Source: CAYYJR01 sp964472305
GTDB lineage: Bacteria > Armatimonadota > Hebobacteria > CAIYQO01
Direction: 5' to 3'
DNA: 64,000 nucleotides
Assembly (NCBI GenBank): GCA_964472305.1
Contig: CAYYJR010000012.1
Span: 58,627-122,626, forward strand
In this document: one piece after another, positions 1 through 7,984 of the stretch
How the letters are laid out: every line of letters starts with the position of its first letter
Numbering within the stretch: position 1 is the first letter of the stretch
Program-made: the position numbers and the translations under genes
Notes under the pieces: generated by a model
Seen by the model: only the letters and a program-made list of their open reading frames with translations
What the model was told of the DNA's origin: nothing
The model's database searches: none

Positions 1-464
1 ACCTGGTCTTCACCACCCTGCACACCAACGACGCGCCGGGCGCGGTCGCCCGTCTTACGGAGATGGGCATCGAGCCGTTCCTCACCGCGTCGTCGGTCAT
101 CGGCGTGCTGGCCCAGCGCCTGGTGCGCAGTATTTGTCCGCGGTGCAAGGAAGCCTACACGCCGCCTACTGAAGCATTCCGTCGGCTGAATCTGCCGGTC
201 ACCACCGACCAGGTAACGTTCTACCGCGGCGCAGGCTGCCAGTTCTGTCGCAACACCGGGTATAAGGGGCGCATGGGCGTCTTCGAACTGATGGTGGTGG
301 ACAACGAAATCCGCGAGTTAATCCTGCAAAAAGCGCCCACGCACGTGCTGCGCCAGGCAGCGCTGGAAGCCGGCATGATTTCGCTGAAACAGGATGCCAT
401 GCAGAAAATTCTGGAAGGCATTACAACCATGGAAGAGGCGCTGCGCGTCATCTACACCGAGTAA
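1..464 (+). CDS. Type IV pilus / type II secretion assembly ATPase (PilB/GspE family), C-terminal part
   Basis: The gene enters from the left edge in the frame starting at base 3, and only about 153 residues are present. The first residues (LVFTTLHTNDAPGAVARL) match the conserved His-box region of PilB/GspE secretion ATPases. Two cysteine pairs follow (CPRC and CQFC), the zinc-binding C-terminal module of this family, then the typical GRMGVFELM stretch. These ATPases power pilus extension or pseudopilus assembly at the cytoplasmic face of the inner membrane. PilB and GspE cannot be separated without the N-terminus. The next ORF begins inside its 3' end, which suggests co-transcription. Confidence 0.93.
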   Translation, partial: LVFTTLHTNDAPGAVARLTEMGIEPFLTASSVIGVLAQRLVRSICPRCKEAYTPPTEAFRRLNLPVTTDQVTFYRGAGCQFCRNTGYKGRMGVFELMVVDNEIRELILQKAPTHVLRQAALEAGMISLKQDAMQKILEGITTMEEALRVIYTE

Positions 465-2079
465 CAAACCGCGTCGACGGACGCGCCCCACGGGACGTTG
501 CTCCATCCCCGGCATCCACGTCATTCTCTTCCAGGAGAGCGGTCTTATCGCACTCGGCATCCTCGTCACCACTCTTATATGGCTTCCCTTGCTGGCGGCA
601 GGCATCCTGCTGCTTTATCCGTTCGTGCTCAACTACGCGCGCAAGCTGCCACCCCATGAATATGCGCAGGCCCTGCGCGCCCCGGCGTGGTTCACCGTGG
701 CAATCGGCGGGGGCATTGCGCTGTGTGCCCTGTGGGCGCTACGGTTGATGATGCAGCCCCAGCAAGGCGACCAGATTTTCATCGGCCTGCCGCATCGCGA
801 TCCGCTGCTGCTCATCGACGCGTATACGCTGTGGGGCAGCGCGCTGCTGGGGGCAGCGCTGGCCATCGGCGGGTGGGTGCCCGCGGCGCGGCGCAGCCTG
901 GTGTCCTCCGCATTCATCCCGTATCCGCTGGTGCTGCTGCTGGCGTGGTGCGCGCTGCTCACCCTTGCCAGCGCGCAATACCTGTTTACGCTACTGTGCT
1001 GGCTGGTGCTGCTGGCGGGTGTGACGGGTCTCTGGTACGCGCTCTTTCGCCCGCGCCGTCGCTGGCAGGATCTGGAGGTGGCGCTGGTGTTAGCGCTGGC
1101 GGCGGTACTGGGCAGCGCCGGCCTGCTATGGCTGCATGGATTGGCACACGGCGATACACTGGTCAATGCCTGGAGCTTCCTGCTGTCCGCCTCGCCGAAA
1201 TATACCAATGCCGCCATTCTGCTGCTCACGCTTGGCTGGCTGGGTCCTGCGGTGTATCTGCCCTGGTGGATGTGGATGCGGCGCGAGGAGTTAGCCGCCG
1301 TCTGGCTGCCCGCGGTGCTGCTGGTGTGCGTGGTGGGGCATGTCACCCTGGTGCATCTGCTCTACTTGTCCTTTCCCGCAGCCAGCGAGGTGTTCCTCCG
1401 CAGCACCGGCACCGAGCAACTCTTCCTCATCAAGCGCATCCTGGGCTGGGTGCTGGCGTGGGGTGTGCTGGCGCTGCTGGTGGGCGGTGGCTGGCTGGCC
1501 TACACGGTGGCGATGAAGCACGAGACCCACCGCGGATCGCTGCGCCCGCTGATGCTGGTCGCCGCCGGGCTGATGCTGCTGGGTTTGTCGGTGGGCGTGC
1601 TGTCGCCCCATCAGCAGGGCGCCGCGGGATTGCTCTGGCTGCAACTCACCTGGGTCGGCACGTTGTGCATCTGGCTGGTCGCCGGCAGCGTGCTCGCGGC
1701 GCTCAGTCCCACCGAACAAAGCGAGCGCACTACCGTGCTCACCGCGTGCTGGATGGCGCTGGCAGCGCTGGTCGCGCTGCCGCCCGGACCCGGCTACCGC
1801 GGATTGGCAGCGCTGTGGCAGCCCATGCAGCAGTTGGGCGTGCCGCGCGCACTGGTGGTGTGCACGCTGGTGGTCACCGGCTTATGTGCCGTGCTGCTGC
1901 TCCCGCGCTGGGCTGCTGATCAGACGTCGCCGACGCCGCGCGCGGGGGCAACCTGGGGCATCATCGGACCCTTCGCACTGGCCTTCCTCCTGCTCGCACT
2001 CGGTTTGTTCGGCGATTATCTCACGCCGGTGCTGGCTTTGTTGCGCACCAGCCTGCAACAATCATACTTCACACCATAG
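394..2079 (+). CDS. Polytopic membrane protein, possibly a degenerate complex I NuoN/M-like subunit
   Basis: About 13 hydrophobic segments fill the protein from roughly residue 50 to the end. The segment near LPWWMWMRREE sits where antiporter-type complex I subunits have K-x-x-x-FPFHxWLPDA, and LPPGPGYRGLAALW resembles their PPTAGFxGK stretch, but the functional lysines are not kept, so proton pumping is doubtful. The start is uncertain: the only ATG upstream of the first helix is at 394, inside the secretion ATPase gene, and the 50 or so residues it adds are basic and look non-native. There is no in-frame ATG, GTG or TTG between it and the TTG at 589. A rare start codon or a frameshift is possible. 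Family assignment is tentative. Confidence 0.6.
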   Translation: MPCRKFWKALQPWKRRCASSTPSNKPRRRTRPTGRCSIPGIHVILFQESGLIALGILVTTLIWLPLLAAGILLLYPFVLNYARKLPPHEYAQALRAPAWFTVAIGGGIALCALWALRLMMQPQQGDQIFIGLPHRDPLLLIDAYTLWGSALLGAALAIGGWVPAARRSLVSSAFIPYPLVLLLAWCALLTLASAQYLFTLLCWLVLLAGVTGLWYALFRPRRRWQDLEVALVLALAAVLGSAGLLWLHGLAHGDTLVNAWSFLLSASPKYTNAAILLLTLGWLGPAVYLPWWMWMRREELAAVWLPAVLLVCVVGHVTLVHLLYLSFPAASEVFLRSTGTEQLFLIKRILGWVLAWGVLALLVGGGWLAYTVAMKHETHRGSLRPLMLVAAGLMLLGLSVGVLSPHQQGAAGLLWLQLTWVGTLCIWLVAGSVLAALSPTEQSERTTVLTACWMALAALVALPPGPGYRGLAALWQPMQQLGVPRALVVCTLVVTGLCAVLLLPRWAADQTSPTPRAGATWGIIGPFALAFLLLALGLFGDYLTPVLALLRTSLQQSYFTP

Positions 2080-2182
2080 ACCGTGTATTTCTCAGCAGGA
2101 ATCCGGGCAACAGCCGGCGAAGCAGTACAGCAGCATTATCGTGCATGTCGATGGTGCGATCCTTCCGATGAAGGCGGATACT

Positions 2183-3349
2183 ATGGTACGCGGAATTTAC
2201 ATTGTTCTCCTGGTAAGCATGCTGTGCGGACTGCCGATACTCATCGGTTGCAGCACCGGCAGCAGCGTGGATAAAGGGCCCGCGCAGTATTCCTATCTTG
2301 AACGCATCAATCCCGTCGATGGTGCGGTCATGGTCTGGATTCCCGCCGGCACATTCCTCATGGGCAGTCCAGCCGGCGAAGGCTATGACGACGAACATCC
2401 GCAACACCTGGTCAACCTGGATGGGTACTGGATATATAAGAATGTGGTCACGGTTTCGCAATATCTGAAATACTGGGACAGTAAAACGCATAATTCGCTC
2501 GATCCATCCGACCGCCTCCCCGCTCCACCGGCATGGATTCCCGCCACTGCTGATGAGAAAGCCAATGGCATCCCCTACGACATCACCGCGATGGCGCGCA
2601 CAGCCAATGTCGTGAGCGTGACCACCAGTCTTGCGCACGGATTGGCGGTCGGTGATTACATCGTCGTAAGCGATTGCGGAACGAGCAGCTTCAATATCGC
2701 CAACGGCCTTGTGGCCTCCGTCCCGACCCCCAAATCGTTTACCTTCGCGCAAACGGGCAACAACGCGACGGTGACCAGATACTTCGGGAACGTCAAGAAA
2801 GATTATTGGCGCATGATCTGGTCACGAAAACTCGAGTATCCGATGGAGAACATTAGCTGGTCCCAGGCTGTCGCCTACGCACAATGGGCGGGCGCCAGCT
2901 TACCCACCGAGGCGCAATGGGAAAAGGCCGCGCGGGGCGTCGATGGCCGACGCTATCCCTGGGGTAACACCTGGGATATGAATCGATGCATGAACTGGGA
3001 AAATTCATCCGATGTCGCCGGTAATTGGACCGGACCTGATCGCTTGGATTCAGTACCTCCCATTTATCGTCCCACCGGGTATTTCCTCTCCGGCGCCAGC
3101 CCGTATGGCGTACTCGATATGGCGGGCAACGTGTTACAATGGTGCGCGGATTATTACGGCGCGGATTTTTACGCGCAGTCGCCGCGCACTAATCCGACCG
3201 GGCCTGACGTCGGCATCTATCGCGTCATTCGCGGCAGCAGCAGCCGCACGCTGAACAGCGCCGATTATCGCTGTGCCATCCGCCGCAACTTCACCCCGTC
3301 GAACTACTGGGATTATCAGCCCATCGGCTTCCGCTGCGTGATGCGCTAA
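2183..3349 (+). CDS. FGE-sulfatase (SUMF1-type) domain lipoprotein with an inserted domain
   Basis: The start at 2183 is chosen because AAGGCGG lies 8 nt upstream; an in-frame ATG at 2168 is the alternative. Residues 1-22 form a lipoprotein signal ending in a lipobox (LIGC, lipidated Cys23). The rest is an FGE-sulfatase fold: MVWIPAGTFLMGS, HPQHLVNLDGYWI, the SLPTEAQWEKAARG block, YPWGN, and a C-terminal VIRGSSS...YRCAIRRN...IGFRCVMR block. Members of this fold are formylglycine generators or, more often in bacteria, surface-exposed ligand-binding or uncharacterised proteins. Residues 133-202 are not part of the usual fold and look like an inserted small beta domain. No sulfatase is encoded nearby, so a generic extracellular role is more likely. 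Confidence 0.85.
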   Translation: MVRGIYIVLLVSMLCGLPILIGCSTGSSVDKGPAQYSYLERINPVDGAVMVWIPAGTFLMGSPAGEGYDDEHPQHLVNLDGYWIYKNVVTVSQYLKYWDSKTHNSLDPSDRLPAPPAWIPATADEKANGIPYDITAMARTANVVSVTTSLAHGLAVGDYIVVSDCGTSSFNIANGLVASVPTPKSFTFAQTGNNATVTRYFGNVKKDYWRMIWSRKLEYPMENISWSQAVAYAQWAGASLPTEAQWEKAARGVDGRRYPWGNTWDMNRCMNWENSSDVAGNWTGPDRLDSVPPIYRPTGYFLSGASPYGVLDMAGNVLQWCADYYGADFYAQSPRTNPTGPDVGIYRVIRGSSSRTLNSADYRCAIRRNFTPSNYWDYQPIGFRCVMR

Positions 3350-3384
3350 CCATGTGCCTCGCGGCGTGCTGTTTCTGCATGGCG

Positions 3385-3416
3385 CCACTCGCCGGGCCTT
3401 CCGGCGAGTGGTTTTT
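3385..3416 (+). terminator. Rho-independent terminator after the lipoprotein gene
   Basis: An 11-bp perfect inverted repeat (CCACTCGCCGG / CCGGCGAGTGG) with a 5-nt loop is followed directly by TTTTT. It lies 35 nt after the stop of the FGE-sulfatase gene and separates it from purB. Confidence 0.9.
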
Positions 3417-3568
3417 GCTGTTGCACGGCGGAGGAAGCCGTCACCTTCGGCAGGAAACTGGCCGGCGATGATCGAAATATGGTAATGTATCCACTGCCCA
3501 TCGCCAGCGCGCGCAACAAACGGCGCGCGTCATGACGAGGTTGACACAAATGAGGAAGACCGACCGCA

Positions 3569-4957
3569 ATGATCGAACGCTATAGTTATCCTGCAATGAA
3601 GGCGCTGTGGGAACCGCAGCATCGTTACGATACCTGGCTGGAAGTGGAATTGCAGATTGCCGAGGCGTGGGCTGCGCTGGGCGTGGTGCCGCGCGAGGCG
3701 GCTGTCGCCCTGCGCAAGAACGCGAAAGTGGATGCGCAACGCGCCATCGAACTGGAAGGCGAGGCGCCGGGGAAAGAGGCCGAGGGAAAGGAGCAGCAAC
3801 GAACCCGCCACGATCTGATTGCCTTCCTGCACGCGGTCTACGAGCATCTGGGCGAGGAAAAAAACTGGCTGCACTACGGGGTTACCTCCTACGATATCGA
3901 GGATACCGCGCTCTCGCTGCTGATGCGCGACGCGGCGCAGTTGATTCTGCAGGATATCGATGCGCTGGACGCAGCCATCGTCACGCGCGCGAAGGAACAC
4001 AAGTGGAGCTTCATGATGGGCCGCAGTCACGGCGTGCACGCCGAGCCGATCACTTTCGGACTCAAGCTGTGCGTGTGGCTGGCCGAGTTGCGCCGTCGCC
4101 GCGCCATGTTTGCGCGCGCGGTGGAAACCATTTCCGCCTGTAAAATCTCCGGCGCCGTCGGCACTTTCGCCAACGTTGATCCGCGCGTGGAAGAATACGT
4201 GGCAGCCCATCTCGGGCTGCAACCGGCGGAAGCCGCAACCCAGGTATTGCAGCGCGACCGCCACGCGGAGTTCCTCGCGGCGCTGGCCGTGCTCGCCGGT
4301 AGTCTCGAGCAATTCGCCACCGAAATGCGCAACCTGCAGCGGACGGATATTCTGGAGGCGGAAGAACCGTTCCAAAAAGGCCAGCGCGGATCGTCCGCCA
4401 TGCCGCATAAGCGCAATCCCATCGTCTCCGAGCGCGTGAGCGGGATGGCGCGCCTGCTGCGCGGCTATCTGCTGCCGGCGCTGGAGAATATGGCGTTGTG
4501 GCACGAGCGCGACATCGCGCACTCGTCCGTCGAGCGCGTCATCATCCCCGACGCCTGCATTCTCATCGATTACATGCTGAAAAAGTTCACCGCGGTGGTG
4601 CAGGGGATGTGCGTCTATGAGAAACGCATGCTGAAGAATCTGAACGCCACCGGCGGCCTGTTCAACAGTGAGGCGGTGATGCTAGCCGCGGTGAAAAACG
4701 GCATGGAGAAAGACGCCGCCTACACCGCCGTGCAGCGCAACGCCATGGCGACCTGGGAAAAAATCCAACACGATGAGTTGACCACCGAGGATCTGGGCAC
4801 CTATTATCCGGAACTGTTGAAGGCCGATCCGGAATTAGGCGCGTTCCTCACCCCGGAGGAGATCGATACGGCCTTCAACTGGCGCAGCCATCTGCAGCAC
4901 ATCGACGTCTTTTACCAACGGCTGGGCATCGGGGAAGTCGAAGAGGTTCACGGGTAA
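3569..4957 (+). CDS. purB: Adenylosuccinate lyase
   Basis: This enzyme cleaves SAICAR to AICAR and adenylosuccinate to AMP in purine synthesis, in the cytosol. The 462-aa length is normal for the family. The fumarase/aspartase superfamily signature GSSAMPHKRNP is intact, as are the TSYDIEDTA and GRSHGVHAEP substrate-binding regions that carry the catalytic His. The ATG at 3569 is preceded only by a distant GAGGAAG (about 13 nt), so initiation may be weak. A TTGACA at 3541 could be a -35 box. It heads a purine cluster that continues with purS, purQ and purL after two membrane-protein genes. Confidence 0.97.
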   Translation: MIERYSYPAMKALWEPQHRYDTWLEVELQIAEAWAALGVVPREAAVALRKNAKVDAQRAIELEGEAPGKEAEGKEQQRTRHDLIAFLHAVYEHLGEEKNWLHYGVTSYDIEDTALSLLMRDAAQLILQDIDALDAAIVTRAKEHKWSFMMGRSHGVHAEPITFGLKLCVWLAELRRRRAMFARAVETISACKISGAVGTFANVDPRVEEYVAAHLGLQPAEAATQVLQRDRHAEFLAALAVLAGSLEQFATEMRNLQRTDILEAEEPFQKGQRGSSAMPHKRNPIVSERVSGMARLLRGYLLPALENMALWHERDIAHSSVERVIIPDACILIDYMLKKFTAVVQGMCVYEKRMLKNLNATGGLFNSEAVMLAAVKNGMEKDAAYTAVQRNAMATWEKIQHDELTTEDLGTYYPELLKADPELGAFLTPEEIDTAFNWRSHLQHIDVFYQRLGIGEVEEVHG

Positions 4958-5005
4958 ACGAACCCGCGTGGACCGCGGTATCATGAGCACAAGGGGGAGC
5001 ATGCT

Positions 5006-5710
5006 ATGCCATGGCGATTTCTATTCGGCATCCTGATTACGCTCATCGGATTGGGGTTGTTCCTCGATCAGGCGAACATCATTCCCCAATTCGAGATGTT
5101 GCGCGTGCTGGCGAACTGGTGGCCGCTGCTGATCACCATTCTCAGCCTGAACTATCTGGTTCGCAAGCCGGAAAACCCATGGGGTACGCTGGTGCTGGTC
5201 GGATTGGGCCTGGCGTTGCTGGTGCGTTCGATGGACCTGGTGGTGGACAACAAGCCGAATCCGTGGCCATTCCTCAGCACCATCGCTCTGACGTTGTTCG
5301 GCATCCGCCTGCTGTTGCCGCAGATTCAACGGCTGCCGCGCATCGGCAAATCGGGATCGCACGCCAATTTCCGGCATACGATGAAGGATTTCACCATCTT
5401 TAGCAGCGCGCGCTCCTGCAACGAATCGCAGCAGTTCCAGGGCGGCAAGCTGACGGTGGTGCTGAGCGATTACGAGATCGACCTGCGCGAAGCGTTGCTC
5501 TCCCCACAGGGTGCGGAACTGGACCTGCGCGGATTCATCGGCCACTTTATTCTGCGCGTGCCGCAGCATATGGCCTACCGCATCGACAATAAGCCGTTTC
5601 TGGGCGTGTTCGACAACCGCGCGCGCTCGCTGGTCCTTGATGAGCCGGGCCGACCTACGCTGCTGGTGCGCTTCAATACCGCGCTGTGTGCGGTGACCAT
5701 CACGAATTAA
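5006..5710 (+). CDS. LiaF-like membrane protein with DUF5668-type N-terminus (copy 1)
   Basis: The N-terminal half has four hydrophobic segments in two hairpins (LFGILITLIGLGLFLDQ, WWPLLITILSLNYLVRKP, TLVLVGLGLALLVRS, FLSTIALTLFGIRLLLP), the LiaI/LiaF-type membrane module. The C-terminal half (about residue 130 on) is a soluble beta-repeat domain like the C-terminus of LiaF cell-envelope stress proteins, with GGKLTVVLSDYEIDLREA. In Firmicutes LiaF restrains a two-component envelope-stress response, but no LiaRS pair is nearby, so the role here is unknown. The next gene is a tandem paralogue. AAGGGGGAG just upstream of the ATG is a good ribosome binding site. Confidence 0.85.
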   Translation: MPWRFLFGILITLIGLGLFLDQANIIPQFEMLRVLANWWPLLITILSLNYLVRKPENPWGTLVLVGLGLALLVRSMDLVVDNKPNPWPFLSTIALTLFGIRLLLPQIQRLPRIGKSGSHANFRHTMKDFTIFSSARSCNESQQFQGGKLTVVLSDYEIDLREALLSPQGAELDLRGFIGHFILRVPQHMAYRIDNKPFLGVFDNRARSLVLDEPGRPTLLVRFNTALCAVTITN

Positions 5711-5777
5711 TGCGACGCGCGGGGGCGCAATCCGGGTACGCTTGATGCAAATCGCAGTCTACGGGAGGGTCTCGCGT

Positions 5778-6458
5778 ATGCCTGGACGCTTTCTCGTCGG
5801 TGTAGTGTTGCTGGTGCTGGGGTTGGGATTTCTCATCGATCAGTTTTATCCCGGCCTCAACCTGGTCGGGAAATACTGGCCGGCCTTGCTCATTCTGTGG
5901 GGATTGAACGACCTGGTGCGTAATCCCCGCCGGCTGGTCTGGCCGCTGTTGCTGATGGTCATCGGCGTGCTGGTGCTGATGCGCACGCTGAACCAGCAGT
6001 TCGTCAATCCGTGGGTAGTCATTGCCGCCGCGTTGCTGATCGGCATCGGATTGCGCCTGCTGTTACCCCGCCGTGAACGGCGCATGAGCTGGATGGGAGG
6101 ACCAAACGTGTTGCGCGCGGAAGATCGCATCAACCAATCGGTCTCCTTTGGCGGCGCAAAAATGCGCGTCACCTCACAGCAGTTCCGCGGCGGGCGGGTG
6201 ACGGTGGCTTTCGGCGGAGCGGAAATCGACCTGCGCGACGCCAATTTGGCGCCGGAAGGCGCGGACCTGGTGCTGGAGGCGACCTTCGGCGGCATCGAAG
6301 TGCGCATTCCGGAAGGCTGGCCGGTGGTGGTGTCCGGCACGCCCGTGTTCGGCGCGTGCGAAAGCCACTTGCGCAACAGTGAATTCGTCACCCCCGGAGG
6401 CGCGGCGCTGCGGATCACCTGCAATGGGGTGTTCAGCGGGATCGAATTGAAAAACTGA
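5778..6458 (+). CDS. LiaF-like membrane protein with DUF5668-type N-terminus (copy 2)
   Basis: This is a paralogue of the upstream gene with the same plan: four membrane segments (residues ~5-105) and then a soluble LiaF-C-like domain (GGRVTVAFGGAEIDLRDA, then ATFGGIEVRIPEGW). The start at 5778 is preferred because GGGAGG lies about 9 nt upstream; an earlier in-frame ATG at 5742 lacks one. The C-terminal domain here is more canonical than in copy 1, with the repeating FGG motifs typical of the fold. Tandem duplication followed by divergence is the simplest history. Function is unknown. Confidence 0.87.
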   Translation: MPGRFLVGVVLLVLGLGFLIDQFYPGLNLVGKYWPALLILWGLNDLVRNPRRLVWPLLLMVIGVLVLMRTLNQQFVNPWVVIAAALLIGIGLRLLLPRRERRMSWMGGPNVLRAEDRINQSVSFGGAKMRVTSQQFRGGRVTVAFGGAEIDLRDANLAPEGADLVLEATFGGIEVRIPEGWPVVVSGTPVFGACESHLRNSEFVTPGGAALRITCNGVFSGIELKN

Positions 6459-6602
6459 CGCCGGCCCGCACCCCTTTCCCAGCGGGAGAGAGAAACAACG
6501 GCAGTCACAATATCGTGATGTGAAGACGAGAGACTAAACGAGCATCGTTCACCCCTCCTCCGGGAGAGGGATGAGGGATACGCTTGCACAGAGGAGTAGC
6601 AC
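6459..6602. repeat. Intergenic CCTCTCCC/GGGAGAG-type short repeats
   Basis: The gap between the LiaF-like gene and purS holds two copies of a short imperfect palindrome: CCCCTTTCCCAGCGGGAGAG near 6470 and CCCCTCCTCCGGGAGAGGG near 6552. A related hairpin closes purL at 10963-10998. These look like a dispersed intergenic hairpin family rather than coding sequence. Confidence 0.5.
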
Positions 6603-6866
6603 GTGCTGTACCACGTCCAGATCGAAATTACGCTCAAACCCACGGTGATGGATGCCCAGGGCACGACCATCGAACGCGCCCTGCACAAGCTGGGACACGC
6701 GAATGTCGGGAACGTCCGCATCGGCAAGTTCGTCACGCTGGAGATCGATGCCCAATGCGCCAGCTGCGCGCAGAGCGCGGCGGAGGCGATGTGCCAGGAA
6801 CTGCTGGCCAATCCGATCATCGAACAGTTTCACGTGCTCGTCACGGAAAGCGAGGCCGTGGTATGA
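6603..6866 (+). CDS. purS: Phosphoribosylformylglycinamidine synthase subunit PurS
   Basis: This 87-aa protein is the small structural subunit that bridges PurL and PurQ in the three-part FGAM synthase. It fits the family in length and start (YHVQIEITLKPTVMDAQGTTIERALHKLG) and has the conserved GNVRIGKFVTLEI centre. An SD-like GAGGAG lies upstream of the ATG. Its TGA overlaps the ATG of purQ (ATGA), so the two are translationally coupled. Confidence 0.95.
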   Translation: MLYHVQIEITLKPTVMDAQGTTIERALHKLGHANVGNVRIGKFVTLEIDAQCASCAQSAAEAMCQELLANPIIEQFHVLVTESEAVV

Positions 6867-7579
6867 AGTTCGGCGTCGTCGTCTTTCCCGGCTCAAACTG
6901 TGATGCGGATTGCCTGTATGCCGTCGAGCACGTCACCGGCCAGGAGGTGCGCTATGTCTGGCACGAAGAAACGGATCTCAGCGACCTGGACTGCTTGGTG
7001 CTTCCCGGCGGCTTTTCCTACGGCGACTACCTGCGCTGCGGCGCGGTGGCGCGTTTTTCGCCGGTGATGGGGGCGGTGAAGGAGCACGCGGCCGCCGGCC
7101 GCTTCGTCATCGGCATCTGCAACGGTTTTCAGGTACTCACCGAGGCAGGACTGCTGCCCGGCGCACTGTATCGCAACGATCACCTGAAGTTCATCTGCAC
7201 GCCGCAGCACCTGCGCGTGGAGCGCACCGACTTGCCGTTCACCCACTTCTACGGCGCGCACCAGGTGGTGGAATTCCCCATCGCGCACGGCGAAGGGCGC
7301 TACTTCGCCGACCCGGACACGCTGACGCGCCTGGAGGAGAATAACCAGGTAGTGTTCCGCTACTGCACGCCGGCGGGTGAGGTGACCCCGACGGCGAATC
7401 CTAACGGCTCGCTGAACAATATCGCCGGCATCTGCAACGAAACCGGCAACGTGCTCGGGTTGATGCCGCACCCCGAACGCCGCTGCGACCGCCTGGTGGG
7501 CGGCACCGATGGCAAAAAGCTGTTCAAGGCGCTGGTGGAGAGCATGCACGTGCTGCAGATCAGCTTGCGACACCGATAA
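6863..7579 (+). CDS. purQ: Phosphoribosylformylglycinamidine synthase subunit PurQ (glutaminase)
   Basis: PurQ releases ammonia from glutamine for PurL. The 238-aa protein has the class I amidotransferase fold: the nucleophile in GICNGFQVLTEAGLLPG and the His-Pro-Glu of GLMPHPERRCD near the C-terminus. The start FGVVVFPGSNCDADC is typical for PurQ. The ATG overlaps the purS stop by 4 nt, which fixes the start. Downstream, purL would normally follow at once, but 1.1 kb of micro-ORFs and a transposase element intervene. Confidence 0.96.
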   Translation: MKFGVVVFPGSNCDADCLYAVEHVTGQEVRYVWHEETDLSDLDCLVLPGGFSYGDYLRCGAVARFSPVMGAVKEHAAAGRFVIGICNGFQVLTEAGLLPGALYRNDHLKFICTPQHLRVERTDLPFTHFYGAHQVVEFPIAHGEGRYFADPDTLTRLEENNQVVFRYCTPAGEVTPTANPNGSLNNIAGICNETGNVLGLMPHPERRCDRLVGGTDGKKLFKALVESMHVLQISLRHR

Positions 7580-7591
7580 GGGAAGACGGAG

Positions 7592-7681
7592 ATGTCGCTA
7601 AGCCTGCTGGTCGTGCTGCTGGTAGTAGCGATCATCGTCATCGTAGTGCTCACGCTGACCAGTTCGCGCAAGCGGGAGTAA
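7592..7681 (+). CDS. Single-pass membrane micro-protein, 29 aa (copy 1)
   Basis: A 29-codon ORF starts 12 nt after the purQ stop, with GGAAGACGGAG just upstream. The product is one hydrophobic helix (VVLLVVAIIVIVVLTL) with a short polar basic tail, TSSRKRE. A second ORF 68 nt downstream encodes nearly the same helix and tail. Over the 19 aligned C-terminal codons most nucleotide differences are synonymous (six against two), which argues for selection on the peptide. I do not recognise a family; small single-helix subunits of membrane complexes look like this. Confidence 0.65.
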   Translation: MSLSLLVVLLVVAIIVIVVLTLTSSRKRE

Positions 7682-7748
7682 GCAACGGCAACGCTGATAG
7701 TGCGCGGATACGCGTTGCGGATCAGCTTTTGTGGTAGATGGAAAGCGT

Positions 7749-7865
7749 ATGCACACCGCGGTGAGAGGTATCACTTTTATTGAGCTGTCGTTTGCGACGA
7801 TCGTCGTGGTGGCGATTGTCGTCATCGTGGTGCTGACGCTGACCAGTTTACGCAAGAGGGAGTAA
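7749..7865 (+). CDS. Single-pass membrane micro-protein, 38 aa (copy 2)
   Basis: This is a paralogue of the 29-aa micro-protein upstream, with the same C-terminal half: AIVVIVVLTLTSLRKRE. The ATG at 7749 gives 38 codons, but homology with copy 1 only begins around codon 10, so translation could start later, for example at the GTG at 7761 or an ATT with GAGAGG upstream. The ORF ends in TAATAA, then GC-rich hairpins of the adjacent transposase element begin. Function is unknown; membrane insertion is predicted from the hydrophobic run. Confidence 0.6.
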   Translation: MHTAVRGITFIELSFATIVVVAIVVIVVLTLTSLRKRE

Positions 7866-7897
7866 TAACCCCGCAGGGGTCCCGGCGCAGCCGGGGT

Positions 7898-7969
7898 CAT
7901 TAGCCAGGGGTGGAGCGCAGCGGAACCCCTGGTACGCAGACGACTATACGACGAACCCCGAAGGGGTGG
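7898..7969 (+). repeat. Left inverted repeat of the RAYT element
   Basis: This stretch is nearly identical to the reverse complement of 8444-8517. It starts CATTAGCCAGGGGTGG and ends CCCCGAAGGGGTGG; the main differences are one base near ACCCCTGG and a few bases before the second hairpin. Confidence 0.88.
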
Positions 7970-7984
7970 CAGGAAGGGGGTTGC

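Noticed and set aside
633..1346. Long antisense open frames across the GC-rich membrane protein gene, and similar ones across purL, alaS, cysN and others
   Set aside because: They are frame shadows of high-GC genes: composition is Arg/Ala/His-rich without domains, and the opposite frame holds a recognisable protein.
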